Assembly (NCBI GenBank): GCA_947462335.1
Contig: OX381715.1
Span: 43,555,472-43,619,471 of the forward strand
Source: Harmothoe impar
Lineage: Eukaryota; Annelida; Polychaeta; Phyllodocida; Polynoidae
Direction: 5' to 3'
Length of the DNA: 64,000 nucleotides
Within the stretch, counting starts at the first letter, position 1, and every line of letters starts with the position of its first letter. Position numbers and translations under genes: made by a program. Shown here one piece after another: positions 22,062 to 34,577 of this stretch. The notes beneath the pieces were generated by a model. It searched no databases and was not told the DNA's origin. It saw nothing but the letters and a program-made list of their open reading frames with translations.

Positions 22062-22370
22062 ATTGCATCTATTGACATCTATATTTTCACAATTTTCTCA
22101 GCCTTGGAGTACACGAGAATGCTATATATTGCATCTATTGACATCTATATTTTCAACATTTTCTCAGCCTTGGGGTTCACCACAATGCTATAAAGTGCAT
22201 CAATTGACAACTATATTTTCAACATTTTCTCAACCTTAGGTTAGACCAGAATGCTTTAAATTGCACCAATTGGCATCTATATTTTCATTTTTTTCAAAGC
22301 CTTGAGGTAGACCAGAACGCTATGAATTGACCAATTGACATCTATATTTTCGAAAATTTCAAACCCCCTA
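22062..22370. repeat. ~67-bp tandem array, right part
   Basis: About 4.5 units with AATGCTATAAAGTGCATC and ATTGACATCTATATTTTC. It continues the array at 19311-19475. Confidence 0.8.
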
Positions 22371-22700
22371 AAATGTTCAAAGCATGTTGCTTTCGACGCA
22401 AGTCGTGCTGATAAATTAAGCGTATTAAACTTCATACTTCTAGGGTGGACCCCCCCCCCTTTTCAAAATCCTGGATCCGCCCCTGATGGTTACAGTATTA
22501 GTAGAAGGTATGTACAGGGCAGCAGCAACAGCTGCCAGACAATATGGTTACAGCATTATGGGTTCACTGGTCTCTACTGCACTCGAGATCACGTTCTCTC
22601 CACTGTAGGTGGTCTTTTGGCACACATCCATCTAAGGGGCTACCTCCTTGCCATCTTGGGCAAGTCTTATTTTTCCATTGTTTTTTTGGATACTTTAGGT
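22371..22700. other. Unique sequence with solitary hAT end
   Basis: A C-run and CCTGGATCCGCCCCTG at about 22471-22486 mark a truncated hAT-like MITE end. Nothing else recognised. Confidence 0.45.
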
Positions 22701-24533
22701 GTTGGTTTGTCTGCAGTGAAATGACCTAACTCCTGACACCTATAGTATTTCTTGGTAGTTGTATCCACCCTTAGTTTCGGATTTTTCTGCTGACCTTGCT
22801 GGTTACTAGTTAAGACTTCCGTCAAACGGAGGATCAATTCCTCCATGGTTGAAGGAGTTGTCGCTTTGTTAGAAACTGTGCCTGTGATACCAGGTACCGG
22901 AGGGGACTTCTTCCTGTTCCCATTCGGATAGGTTTTCTAATAGGGTTTCGAATAAGGTTTGCCACCGTTCTTTTGAAAGACTGCACCAATATCCTCCTCC
23001 CTCTCAGAATGGCCTATCTCTGTATCAGAGTGGGTGACATTCTCCATCACACAAGACATTCTTGCAAGTGCTTTGGCTGGTGACGCTTTCTGTCAAAGTG
23101 CTCAATCGCAATGAATAAGTCAGTCAGCGAGGTGCCAGCTTTTCAACTGTCCAAAGCTACCAGTCGCTTATCCGAATCTCGTAATCCCTCGATGAACTGA
23201 GAAAACAGGTCATCAAGAATCTGAGGATCATCCAACCCCTATCTTGGTCGAGCCCATTGGAGCAAATTCTGTAGCTCCACTCTGAATACCCGATGTGACT
23301 CTTGGGGCTTCTGAGTCTGCTTATGGAACTGTCTCAATGGATCTTTATTACCCACCTTGCCAATCAGGTAACTCACACATTCCACCAACTGAGTGAAGAA
23401 CCCAAATCTGTGTTTCCTTCACCACCTTGAAACAGTCAGTTTCCCTGGTCCATTCCTGAGTGCTCGTAGCAGCTCATCTAGAGCTTCTTCTGGTGACAAG
23501 CCATTGTAGCGCATGTCGTCTATCTCAGGGGTATCAGGCACTACCCATATCTGGCAGTTAGGCAGTGTGTACAAGTTTCCTCATTTTATCTCGAGCTGCC
23601 TGACTAGTTTTAACTATCTACTGGGGTGTATATTGTAATTGCAACTACTGCTAGCCGTTGATCTCTTAGCATGGTTAGCAGATGGCATGGTATCTAAAGT
23701 ACCACTGCTGTCATCATTACTGAAATTGTGATGTGAATTGTGGCCAGTATGGCTGTTTGAATTACTAGATTTGTCATTTCTATCTAGTTGGACTTTTATG
23801 ATCTGAATTCTTTTTATATTTCTCTTATATTTAGAAAAGTGACGATTTAATTTGCTGTCACGTGACGGCGAAGCTGAGCCATTTCTGCTCGATTTTGAAG
23901 AGTTGGAAGCACTTCTCTTTTTGCGGTCACCAGACCTTAATCTGCTTTTATCGCCCTTATGGTGATGTTTGGTGTTCTTCTGGCTTTTGGTTAGGCTCCT
24001 GGAACGATCACTAAAGTCTACTTTCTTCAATTTCATTTTCATTTGTAGGGCATTTATTTCGGCATCTTTGAGCTGTAATTGTTCTTTTAACCCTCCTGAC
24101 GCAAGTTCCTGTTGCATGTGCAGTGATCTAAACACAGCCTCTTGGCGTTCACCTTCACTGATTGCTTGTTCAAAAGTGTCAGGATATGATGCCATAACAG
24201 CATCCTGAATGGATGGTAACGTATTGCTATTGTTAATAAACATTTCAACTCTGTAATTGTTAGACATATTCATTTTGGCCATCAGCCATATCATTTCGAC
24301 ACCATAGTCTCGGACTGATTCCCCAGCTGTTTACGCTTAGAGGCACCCTTCTTTAATTCATCACCCTTCTTTAATTCATCAACACAGAGAGAAGAAGTAG
24401 AATCACTGTAACACTCAAATGGGAGTCCAGACTCGATCACTGAGGTAACTCTCCCCAGGACTCTAAAGTGACTCCCTAATATTATCAGGACTCTATAATA
24501 ACTCCATAATGACTCCTGTTCTAAGAGAGTCAT
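22701..24533 (-). pseudogene. Ty3/Gypsy gag relic
   Basis: Read leftwards from about 24294. A 226-codon open frame (24294-23614) has a helical charged part followed by a Ser/Lys/Arg-rich, His-rich tail. Then decayed matter matches the capsid region of the intact gag (for example the complement of CATTGTAGCGCATGTCGTC near 23505). A nucleocapsid knuckle with two of its ligand positions lost lies near 22720-22745. Point stops and indels are frequent. A GAGTCA-rich MITE end interrupts the 5' side at about 24381. Confidence 0.6.
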
Positions 24534-24540
24534 AGCTAGT
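24381..24540. mobile_element. GAGTCA-rich MITE, left end only
   Basis: ACACAGAGAGAAGAAGTAGA followed by sequence matching the arms of the MITE at 28177-28552. The opposite arm is not found. Confidence 0.55.
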
Positions 24541-25297
24541 TGACTCCCTACCTGCGTGCTTTGGAATCAACTGGCATTGACTCCAATAGAACGGGAGTCA
24601 TGACCTGGATGACTCACCCTTGGGGAGTCACTACTCCATAGAGAGTCATAGGTATCCGGCTCCCTATTGACCCTCAAAACTGTTCAAATACATTTGACTC
24701 TCTGTTGACGCCCTATACATGCTCTATGCGTAATCCCCCTCACCTTGACACTTCATTAAGAGTCAAAATATAAAACTACTGACTCTGAATCACGGGACTC
24801 ACCCCAGTCAATAAGTGGGACAACCCTATTTGCTGTTGACCATGGCAAGACAGAGTGTGCGGTGATAAATCCAATGGGAAGGTTATTTGTTACTAGATGG
24901 GGGGATGAGGCATATTCTAATGATTCATCAGATTGCAGAAACTCCCTCTGTCCTGTAGAGCTTATATGACATATACGCAGGGTGAAGTAATGGGATTTTC
25001 CATTACTCATGATGAAGGGGACGGATTTAAACTAAATCACCCCATTAGAATAAAGCAGGCCTATATCCATGACAAAGATGTGCCTGCCACACCCATGTTT
25101 ATAGTGCTCCATTAAACAGTTGCTATTATGAATTTGGTAAATCCACAACCTTTGTGGGAGCAGAATAGGGGCAAGAATATGGCCTGTTGGTACAATGTTG
25201 AATACAGTACTGTAATTGTATGAAAGACACAACTAGAACGATATAACCTTTATTTCCATTGGCATCTATTACCATTATTATTTACAAGGTCACTATA

Positions 25298-25323
25298 TTT
25301 CAGGCTAATTGGCCTTCATCAGG
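25298..25323 (-). ncRNA. Hammerhead-like core (weak)
   Basis: Minus strand reads CTGATGA, a 4-bp stem (AGGC/GCCT) with a 6-nt loop, then GAAA. This matches the catalytic core spacing of hammerhead ribozymes. I could not identify the flanking stems or a cleavage NUH, so it may be only a look-alike. Confidence 0.22.
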
Positions 25324-25751
25324 CATCTTAAATGTTGAATATAATTGTAGAAGATTATATGCATCAAGGGTGTTGCAAACCCCCAAACTTGCACTGTGGG
25401 TCACAGCATTTGTGGGCTGTGGTCAGGCTGGGACCTGGTCACTCCTGCTCCACCTCTCAGTACTGACAAACCTACCTCACATGTCGTCTGACCATACACC
25501 AGTGGCCCCAAACATATGTAAGTATGATTTCCAAATAAATTCACAACTATTTGTGCATCTCTAATTACATAATACCTATATTATTAAGAAAGACTAGTCC
25601 TAATTTACTATATGCTATGGAACTGCATGTATTGCATTTGTATCCTTAGCCAGTGTAGGCTACATCTGCTCCACAGTTTTCCTATTACAAATTGAATTTA
25701 TTTACACTGTGGATAAATGCATTTTGTTCTCATATTTTTTATCATTGATAT

Positions 25752-25918
25752 TTCAGATATTTCCTGAGAAAACAATGTGTCTAGGTAGGGAGTCCCATCC
25801 AGTCAGCCGAGCGTGTCGTATGGTCAATGAGCCGTGCATTGGTGCTGGGACGAGTCTGAGGGTATGGCACGGACACAGACACGTGTACCTGCCCTGCCTG
25901 TTGGACAGGGGTCACTAA
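25752..25918 (+). CDS. Weak candidate terminal exon, Cys/His-rich
   Basis: It follows a splice-acceptor-like TTGATATTTCAG and stays open for about 55 codons to TAA. The peptide has four cysteines (for example MCLGRESHPVSRAC) and no low-complexity. A canonical donor GTAAGT lies at about 25517 in possible phase. No family is recognised and no AATAAA follows closely. It may be chance. Confidence 0.18.
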
Positions 25919-26740
25919 TTGTGTGTATATTGGACCTTGCATAACGAGTATGGGTTGATTCATATAAAAAAGGAGAGCATGATGAACGGTTGAAACAGGG
26001 ACCAAGTATTGCACTTTATATTGCATGAATGTATTTGTTTTTCAATATATTCATCGACACATCAAATAGCATACATTACTGGGGGAAATACTTATAAATA
26101 TTTTTTTCCCTCAGTGGATAGAGTTATCCCCTCACCCATTTGTACTAGATAATACAAACCTACCCTTGCAGGTCTGCACTACTTACCAGTCAGCAGGCTG
26201 TCAAGGGTTATTAGCTCCTTCAGTCCTGCGTTCTGGGTGGGTGATTCTGACTACAACAACTAAGCAAAGATATTTGAGGGGCTGGTACCCTTGCTAAATA
26301 TTATACAATATGGTCAGGGGCGTTTAAGTCCACCGGACAGTTACTCAGATTGTCTGATTTTTGCCCCTTTTCAGTGATTAAATGACACCAAATTGCTTTA
26401 AAAACTCGCAAATTAGGAGAATATTATGGTGAGAATGCGCACATTATGCCAACAGAAATTTTCCTAAAATTAGATGCAATGGCATCTATTAATATTTGTC
26501 GTAAAATATCTCGGAATCTAGCTCGGGACCCCTTGTTTTTTTTGTATTTTTGGAAACTATGTACCCTTAGGGCCATATGATAGAAATCTTGTAAAATCGT
26601 AGTTACTTTTATGCTATCCCTGCGCCCGCCACCCTTAATATTAAACCCTTAAAGGCATAGGCTACCTTATATATCTCACGTTCAGATCTTTCTGGTATTG
26701 AGGCTAGTTAGTTATGTATGTATTGACTTTATGAAAAAGA

Positions 26741-26874
26741 CATAAAAAGTAATCTTTACCATATCTATATTGGCTAAAATGGAGCGTTTCTTAGGTAAGT
26801 ACATTGACATAAAAAGTAATCTTTACCATATCTATATTGGCTAAAATGGAGCGTTTCTTAGGTAAGTACATTGA
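26741..26874. repeat. Exact 67-bp tandem duplication
   Basis: 26741-26807 and 26808-26874 are identical. Each unit holds ATGGAGCGTTTCTTAG followed by GTAAGTAC, which resembles a start codon plus splice donor but lacks other support. The identity implies a recent duplication or an assembly artefact. Confidence 0.9.
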
Positions 26875-28176
26875 AATAGTTACAACTTAGAAAGAGGCCG
26901 ATATCAAATACATAGAAGATAGTTTCTAACAGAAATAACATTTGGTTCATACCACCTATGTATCTACTTATTAAAGCATGTATAAACTTGGACAGATTAA
27001 CAAGATAACATTTTAATTATTGGCCTTAAAATCTATGTTTATATATAATAAAACATATTTTATCCCACCATGACAAGCTATGCGTTCAGATTCTCTTTAA
27101 AAAATAATTAAGTAATGATAATACATTTGTTGACAACAATACAAAATAAAATTGACCTGTTTCCGTTTTCAATTGTTTACAAAAGGGGATTATCCAAAAA
27201 AAGAAAATGACTGATTAGATCGGATGATTAATGTGAGAATTATTGCTTTTAACTCAAGGTCACCCAACTGTATTAGAAGTGTGCAGCAAAGATAATTATC
27301 TGGATGACCATAATATGTGATTCCAACTCTGGAGTAGGCTACCCATCCCTTTACATACTGCCCCAGCCTGAGTGCTGAGGGGCGCCTGTGGTACAGCACA
27401 GGTGACCAGTGTGTGTACTCTGCACTGTGTTACTACATGTATGCGCGGCCTGGGTGTCTGTGGGCAATGGTCGCATAGGCCTTTAATGACACTCACCTAT
27501 ATTGGCATACAGGCCTATATGGGGAGCTGTCAATAAGAGTAAGTAGTCAGTGCTATTTATGGGTGATTGGGGATCAAACCGACGCAATGCCCTGTGCTTG
27601 GTCCAGTCAGTAGGGTTAGTCCAGGTAAAACCAGCCAGTGGGGATCAGTCAGTCAGTGCTGGTACCTAGGCACGGCGATAGGCCCTTGATAGGGGGGTCT
27701 CCATATCGATTTTAAGATATACCCATATTGACATATCGATTTTAAGAAATTCCCAATGTCTCATGTCATTATCTAATTTTTCCTCCTATCCTCAAAATGG
27801 TCCATGTCGACGTGTCATATGCCATATTACAGGTGTTCAGGATCAGGAAGGAGGCTCGGGGGAGGAGGGTGTATTATCTACTTTTTGTATTAACCAATGT
27901 TTCGTTTAGTTGCAGTGTTCTCATTGGTCTAAGAAACATCCAGAATATGCTATGATGCATAAATACTATTATTTCAAATAAAAATTCAAAGATCATTAGC
28001 AGTGTGCTTGTTATTTTCTTTCATAAATTTTGGGCGATCTATTCCAACGAACATATAAATTTATCATGAAGCACATAAAGTAAATGTACTGTTATATAGA
28101 GCCACCTAATAATGGGCCAAGTAGATAATATGATATAATGCTACAGTATGTATGGGCAGGGTATTATGGAAAATAA

Positions 28177-28552
28177 AAAGTAGAATCACTGTGACTCCCA
28201 AATAAGAGTCTGGACTAGATCACTGAGGTTACTCTCCCCAGGATTCTAAAGTGACTCCCTGCTATTAGGGAGTCCAACTGTGTTAACACCATTCATCTCA
28301 AGAGTCAAATCAATTTGACTCCATTTCAAATGGAGTCATTGATGTTTGACTCTAATGATCAATAGAGTCAAATCTGGCTGACTCTCCTTTGAAATAGAGT
28401 CAGGGCTCTTTGACTCTCAACATGAGCGGTGTCATCACAGTTGGACTCCCTAATATTAGGGAGTCACTTTAGAATCCTGGAGAGAGTTACCTCAGTGATC
28501 GAGTCTGGACTCCCGTTTGGGAGTTACAGTGATTCTACTTCTTCTCTCTGTG
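28177..28552. mobile_element. GAGTCA-rich MITE with ~100-bp TIRs
   Basis: The arms (about 28177-28273 and 28437-28541) are close inverted repeats containing GTAGAATCACTGT, TCACTGAGG and AAAGTGACTCCCT. The short middle alternates GAGTCAAA and TTTGACTC. The right terminus reads CTCTCTGTG. It is related to the elements at 24381 and 36979. Confidence 0.7.
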
Positions 28553-29429
28553 AACTTATCAGTGTGAGAATGGGACGAGGCGTTCTGGGACCTCCCAACA
28601 CTACATTCCAAAAGACCAAGGTAAATTTGCCTCTCTAGGCTTGTCACAGGTCACATGTACAAAATACTGCACTCTCATTGGCTGCTGAAAAGAGTGGTCT
28701 GCATTTCCCAGCATTCTTATTATTTTTTATTTTTTATTTCTGCATTTTTAAGAAATTATTTTATTGAAAATTGGGGATTCCCCTTTGGGGTTCCTTCTTG
28801 GACTGGAACTTAGTTCAGTCACTTTTGGATTTCTGAAAAAATATGGGTTTTGACATAGTCAAGTCCCATGATGCAGTTTGTTTTTGTTTTCTTATTTTTG
28901 CCAATGTTTCAAGTCATGCATATTTTGGTACTTGGAATGTTTCGGCCCTCTAGGGGCCTCATCAGGTGTAATCTAGGGGTGGTAAAATTATTTTATTGAG
29001 AAAGGATATTTTATTCGCCCAGTGTTTATAATATTAGTTCTCTTGACCGAATATGTGGATTTCACATACTTTGTTGGGTGACTCTGTGTTTGTGTCTGTT
29101 GACACTCTACTGGATGTGCTTTCAGGTTGGTGGACTCTTATTCTTGGTATTAGGAATGGAGCTTCTGGTTAGACCGATGGGGGAATCTGCGAGTGATTTT
29201 TCCCGTACCTTTGTTTATATTATCAGTCATAAATTCAACTGAACAGATTTGATTATGCCTACTGGTTTCTATAGTAATCCTGCTTCAGAAAATCGGCCAA
29301 TTCAGTTACCAGCCAATTTTTATCTGAAACAAAGGTGGCTGATATATGGAGACATATATAGAGACATGAGCTAGTGTCTGAATGGATGGCTTGTACCTGA
29401 GATAAGAATCAATATGGTCTTTAGCTGAC
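28553..29429. other. Unique sequence with hammerhead-like motif
   Basis: No gene is seen. It contains the ribozyme-like core at 28939-28966. Confidence 0.4.
28939..28966 (-). ncRNA. Hammerhead-like core
   Basis: Minus strand: CTGATGA, stem GGCCC/GGGCC with a short loop, then GAAAC. This is the conserved core of hammerhead ribozymes, which occur in Penelope-like elements (established knowledge). Stem I and stem III pairing could not be completed by eye. Confidence 0.3.
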
Positions 29430-29770
29430 GTTAAAACCGTGCGTCTCTCAAAAATCTTTTACCTTGACTGCCTCTTTGTGTTTGTTGTAAATTAGAGACT
29501 TAGTTTCCCCATGCTTATCCATCTTATCAAGAATTCTACTTCCATATCTTCGGCAGACATAGCTCTTCGGTGCAAGACATATAACTCATGTGTGAAACCT
29601 GCTAGTGACGCTTCTGGGGTACCCGCTGGTGCCTCAGTTTGACCTTTAACCGGCCTGCAATTTTAGTGCCAGTTTATGAGCTTTTTCCTGCTCCCCTTCA
29701 AAATGTTTCTCTCTTTCTTCATACTGCCGTTTATTTTATTCTAGAGATGCGTTGTTTTTTTTTGTTTCAA
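29430..29770 (-). pseudogene. Possible retroelement Gag relic
   Basis: On the minus strand a charged coiled segment (YEERERHFEGEQEKAHKL, about 29720-29660) is followed, past stops, by an open stretch with PEASLAGFTHELYVLHRRA (about 29620-29560). The style resembles the Gag N-termini elsewhere in the window, but no family motif is seen. Confidence 0.22.
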
Positions 29771-30418
29771 CTTGGTCACATTATTTGCATGATTTATGTG
29801 ACTGATGAGCTTTTATTTGGATAATCAAAACTATATTCTCGAGGCTTGGTTGCTCCACAATAGGTTCGAGTAGGGACTTGTGAATAATAATAAAATATAA
29901 ATAAAATAATAAGGGGTGAGTAGATAAGAAAAAAGATTTGTGAGTGTTACCATGCACCCCACAGCCAAATGGGTGACATTGATAGAGAATGAAATAGGAA
30001 TGATGAGTTAGTAAAAATTTAAAAAGATGAGGTTAGGATTACTATCTTATTAATCATGGATTAGTCAATATAATACATTGTTCATAGCAGCACTAAGGGC
30101 AGTCAGGGATCATTCTATCTAGGGAGAGATAGGGTCAAGTAACCTGTGTGGCTTTATGACAGAAAAAACAACTGCACAGACAGCATTGGTTACTCGTGTA
30201 ACGCTCATGTATGCTTACAGGTATAAAAACCTTCCTGGTTACTCAGGCAACTCAGATATGTCTGTGCTGTTTTTGTGCTTGGCTACTCAGGTAGCTCCTG
30301 CTTTGCTGTCGGTTTGGATTGGCTTTCTAAAATTGTATATGTCCCCATCCTCCAGGATGATTACTCATGTAACTCTTGCCCATTGGAATGGGTTCACTTT
30401 CGTTCTTTTGTCTATATG
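29771..30418. other. Intergenic, nothing recognised
   Basis: AT-rich. Short repeats of GTTACTC-GGTA type occur near 30185-30380. No gene. Confidence 0.4.
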
Positions 30419-30887
30419 TCAGTCCTGAAATACCGGGCCGAGGGTGTATTTTACATATTTTGTCTTAAATTCCTGGACTGTCTCAGCCTTCTGCACATCC
30501 TCATGAATCCTGTTCCATAGTTGTACTCCACGGTAGAATGGACTATTCTCAAATCGTGCCAGGGTATGTCTAGCCTGAAGGAACTTTATCTTGTTGTCTC
30601 TTCTGGTTCTTAGGTATTCTGCTGCTGTTAATCCAAGCTTCCTTGATTGCTTGTACATAAGCAGTGCAGGTTGTTGTTGCCTTCTGTCTGCCAGTCTCTG
30701 GACTCCACACTGTTGATGTAGCTGATCTGTGTCTGTTCATATGTTGAAGGTCTTGTTGATAATTCAGAGGCCCCGGTTTAGGAGCCTCTGTAGCTTGGGC
30801 GTTTGATCCTTGATTGCCCCATCAATAACAATACTACAGTAGTCAAAATAGGGTAGGATGGTTTGTCTATAGACTATTCCTCATCAA
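30419..30887 (-). pseudogene. Non-LTR RT C-terminal part (3' half of split element)
   Basis: Minus-strand residues typical of the post-RT region of non-LTR elements: ILPYFDYCSIVIDG (about 30860-30820) and the final domain with RFENSPFYRGVQLWNRI. It continues the RT at 34857-36316, from which a 4-kb insertion separates it. Stops near 30750-30720. Confidence 0.72.
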
Positions 30888-31076
30888 CAGGGGTAGACAC
30901 TAACATTTGTGACCATGGGCCACCCGGGCTCGCAGCTTCTGAAAGTTGTCAGCCCAGGATTAAAGCTGCGGGCCCGGGAAGTACAGTAAAATGAACCCAT
31001 GTATTGAGAGCCAATATAGTATTATCATAAAGATATTTACATTTACATTTTACATTGAAAATCATAATAAATAAGT

Positions 31077-31429
31077 TCAGTGTATATTTAAATTATTTAA
31101 ATCTTTTCCACTTGGGGGAGCTAAGTCCCCGTGTCTGGCCTCTGGGGGGCCGTGGGGGCCGCCATTGACCGTACTCACCGATGCTGGGGCCTTCTTGGGG
31201 GTCCCCTTTTCCCGGTTTGGAGTATCACACTGAGGACTTCTAGACCTGTTGCCATGGTATTCCTGGCCGCAGAAGCGTATAGTCATTTTGAGGCGATATA
31301 GAAGTGATATAGAGGTGATATAGAGGCGATATAGAGGCGAAACTTCAAAACAAAATGTTATTTGTCCATGTCTGAAGTAGTAGCGGTGAGCAGTGATGTC
31401 ACGGCGGGAAGCTGGTACTACCCCCTGGG
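31077..31429 (-). pseudogene. YR-element gag N-terminus and A repeat (relic)
   Basis: The minus-strand peptide starting near 31286 has FCGQEYHGNRSRSPQC, matching the gag N-terminal cluster of copy B/C. Upstream on the minus strand (31345-31429) is the A-type terminal repeat (GATGTCACGGCGGGAAGC). The rest of that repeat is displaced to 34595-34640 by an insertion. Four short GAGGCGATATA repeats lie at 31290-31340. Confidence 0.65.
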
Positions 31430-31793
31430 CACTGTCGCAACACTAATGTGCTGACGGCCGATGATATCCGCACGAGGAGCTCGTGCGTATAACGGCCGCT
31501 ATACGCACGAGGAGCTCGTGCGTATAAGAGTCCTTATTCGCACGAGGAAACAGGGAGATAGGCGACGGCGAGAGAGGGGACATGCACGAGGAACCGACTA
31601 GAGATGCGACGGCAAGAGATGCGACCACACGAGGAACCGGTGATAGAGGCGACATACACGAGGAACCGGTGAGAGAGGCGACCTAAATGAGGAACCGGTG
31701 AGAGAGGCGACCTGCACGAGGACATGGGCACAATAATCTCATTCACCCATAACCACTTTCCACAAGCATATATGATGACCCCCTAGTTACCTA

Positions 31794-32515
31794 CACTGAA
31801 AACCCAGGCTTATATAAAGGTCCTCACTACAGAGGACCTTAGGGTGATCATGCCCGATTGATCACCAAAGGTGATCATTTTGAGGACATTTTTTTGCCAC
31901 TAGGGGGACCTACTATACAACAATGTAATATATTTCCCCTGCTCCATGTGATCTATTGATTAAAACCTATAGTAATATTGGTCAAATATGTTTACAAGTT
32001 GGAGGATATATGAAGACAATTACCACAGTTTATATTCAAGTGATTAGAAAGAAAATTTGGTCAAAACTTTCTAAACTATCAATATCTAGACATAAAGACA
32101 CCTTTTATGTGTCTTAAACCAAAATTAGAAGTGTGAGGATGACAGTCATCTGTCATACATATATCTGCTTTACTTGGTTTATCATGAGTACTAAAACATA
32201 CTCTTAAAAAAGGCCAGATGGTTGAAGTTGATGATCGGGAGGTGGTTAATCAAAATATTATTGGTAGATATCATTTTATAACAAGAAAACTTTTCAAGAA
32301 AATCTAAGACAGTCATCAAATTGAGTACCCCCAGTCTTCCTATTAACAACCTAGCATGCTCTATAATTGGGTCAAAAGGGTGATCATATTGATGACCTGG
32401 GTCCTCACTTATGATCACTCTGAAGATCACCAGGGTACTACCCCTCGACACAATCAAAATGATCACCCAAAAGTCCTCACTAGTGAGGACCTTTTTTAAC
32501 ATAGGGTTTTCAGTG
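31794..32515. mobile_element. TA-flanked MITE, 722 bp
   Basis: It begins CACTGAAAACCC and ends GGGTTTTCAGTG, with AGGTCCTCACT subterminal and TGATCA motifs. TA lies on each side (31792-31793, 32516-32517), a Tc1/mariner-like target preference. No transposase. Confidence 0.72.
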
Positions 32516-32849
32516 TACGACAACACTGTAGGCCTACACATTGAGCTGAATTGAATTGAAATGATTGAATTGAATTGGGTATCGACCCCTAAAATTGACA
32601 TGGTGACATGTCCATTTCTTAAATAGACATGCGACATGGGGACCCTCCCCTCTACCCCCCTTCTGCTATAACAGGTGACTTGACCAAAACTATGTTGCAT
32701 ATATAATCGCCTCTCTCGGCGTCATGTCGCCTCTCTTGCCGTCATGTCACCTCTCTCGTCGTCACGTCGTCACGTCGCCTGTCTCGTCGTCACGTCGCCT
32801 ATCTCGTCGCCACGTCGCCTATCTCGTCGTCACATCTTAAACACAGTCC

Positions 32850-32917
32850 CACCATGGGAATCGAACCTTGGCCTCCCAGGTAGGAGACAGACACTCTCAC
32901 CACTACACCATAGTTCA
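32850..32917 (-). repeat. tRNA-like relic (SINE-head or pseudo-tRNA)
   Basis: Minus strand has an A-box-like TGGTGTAGTGGTGAGAG and a B box GGTTCGATTCCC at tRNA spacing. The anticodon stem and acceptor stem do not pair, so it is not a functional tRNA. It lies inside the composite element. Confidence 0.55.
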
Positions 32918-33110
32918 AATCGCTGATATGGATAGAAAATGTGTTATATATAATTATCATCTACTGTGTCGCCTCTCTAGCCATGTCGCCTCTCTAGCCA
33001 TGTCGCCTCTCTAGCCATGTCGCCTCTCTCGCCATGTCGCCTATCTGACCGTTCCTCGTGCGAATAGCGGCCGCTATTCGCACGAGGAGCTCGTGCGAAT
33101 ATCGCTGGCG

Positions 33111-34577
33111 TGTGCTGACCACGTTTTTGATGTGCTGACCACATGGTGGACACTCCAACAGGGAATGTAAGATTGCCATACTTCTAGTGAGTTTGTAACA
33201 TTGAAATCTACACCATATATTCATAAGGGTGTAAGAAGGCTATATGCATTCACCTTTCACAGTGATTGCCATTAATTACTGAGAAAATGGGAGTTTGTGA
33301 TTTCATGGTGATGTCCCGTAACACACTGCCACTGATGCCCGTAACACACAGGTAGTGTGTGCTTCTCTGCCAGCGACACTGGCAGAGGTAGAACTAAGTT
33401 GCAGTGGGTATGATGGCACTGCAGTGGGTGTGTGTTTTGTTATTGCAGACCACGTCCGGTCATCCGTTCTACTGACGATGCAGGCACAGTATTGGTAAAA
33501 TGTGTAACATTAAGTTAGTAAGTTGTTTGAGGTGTTCTAACAGTAATGCCCTGATAGCTCTTGAACCGCTTATGCTAGAGAGACAAGTCAAAAAACGTTT
33601 TGCTCCTTACAGTGAGCGTCTTCTTCCAGCATGGCCGGTTTCCTTGCATTATCGTCGAGCTCGGCGAGCAGAAACAAAAGAAATATTGATTGTAGAGATA
33701 GATAGTATTGATATTTGAAGTAGGCAGGTTGCTGCCATCATTTCAAGCTTTGCAGGGAGTTGATACGGCAATTTTAACTTTTTTAGTGGGTAGACAATGA
33801 CGAGGACAATGACAATGACAATGACGTTGTACAGGACACACACTGCTATCTGCAAGATGTCCAAATCTTCCCCCCCCCCCAAATCAACCCCCCCCCCTCT
33901 TGTTAAAGAATGAGCACTCCCTAAACTAGCATGACTGTGTGGCTGGTCATGCTTCAGTGAACATGCTGACACCATGTATATTTCAGAGTTATGCAAATGG
34001 CTTGACCATTAGGAACCTACCCTTCATCTACTGCCTGCAGTAGGGAGGGGTGGTAACCTGACTACTTCAACTTACATTATTAAAACAGGATTTTGTGCTG
34101 TGAAGTTGCATTAAACTGTATAACTTATAAAGAACCTCATCAGTTCAAAATTGTATCACTAATTTTACAACCCCAAATGCCTGCTCCCCCCCCCTCCCCC
34201 CAGACCAGTCATTTAATCTTTCATTTAGTTTATGTATATTGTATATTTTGTAATTTTATAACTAAATGTATATGTATCATGTACAACAGAGAACCGTGTT
34301 ACGGGCATCACAGAAATGTGTTACGGGACATCACAACAACAATCAAGCAGTGTGGTCAGCACATCACTCATTGTGTGTATGGTGCCCAATACTGCATATC
34401 TAGGCCCCTATCATGAATCAATATCCTCTTGGTGTAAATAGATATTGTAGCTATCTATTGTGAAGTGTACATTCTAAATAACCCAGGAACCCAGGAACAC
34501 CCTGTTATCACCCTGTTATCCGCCATGTTGATGTGCTGACCCAGCGTGGTCAGCACATCAAAAACGTGGTCAGCACA
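33111..34577. repeat. Inverted-repeat-bounded block
   Basis: Bounded by 32-bp perfect inverted copies starting TGTGCTGACCACGTTTTTGA. It may be an independent insertion that shares its right end with the composite element, or that element's own subterminal structure. A fragment of the C-run MITE lies at 33867-33923. 33142-34546 is otherwise non-coding. Confidence 0.6.

Larger units (their letters stand above)
24541..28170. other. Gene-poor stretch
   Basis: Mostly unique AT-rich DNA. Small items inside are listed separately (ribozyme-like core at 25298, candidate exon at 25752, 67-bp duplication at 26741). No convincing gene is seen. Confidence 0.4.

Noticed and set aside
32850..32917. Functional tRNA gene
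   Set aside because: A and B boxes are present but acceptor and anticodon stems do not pair.
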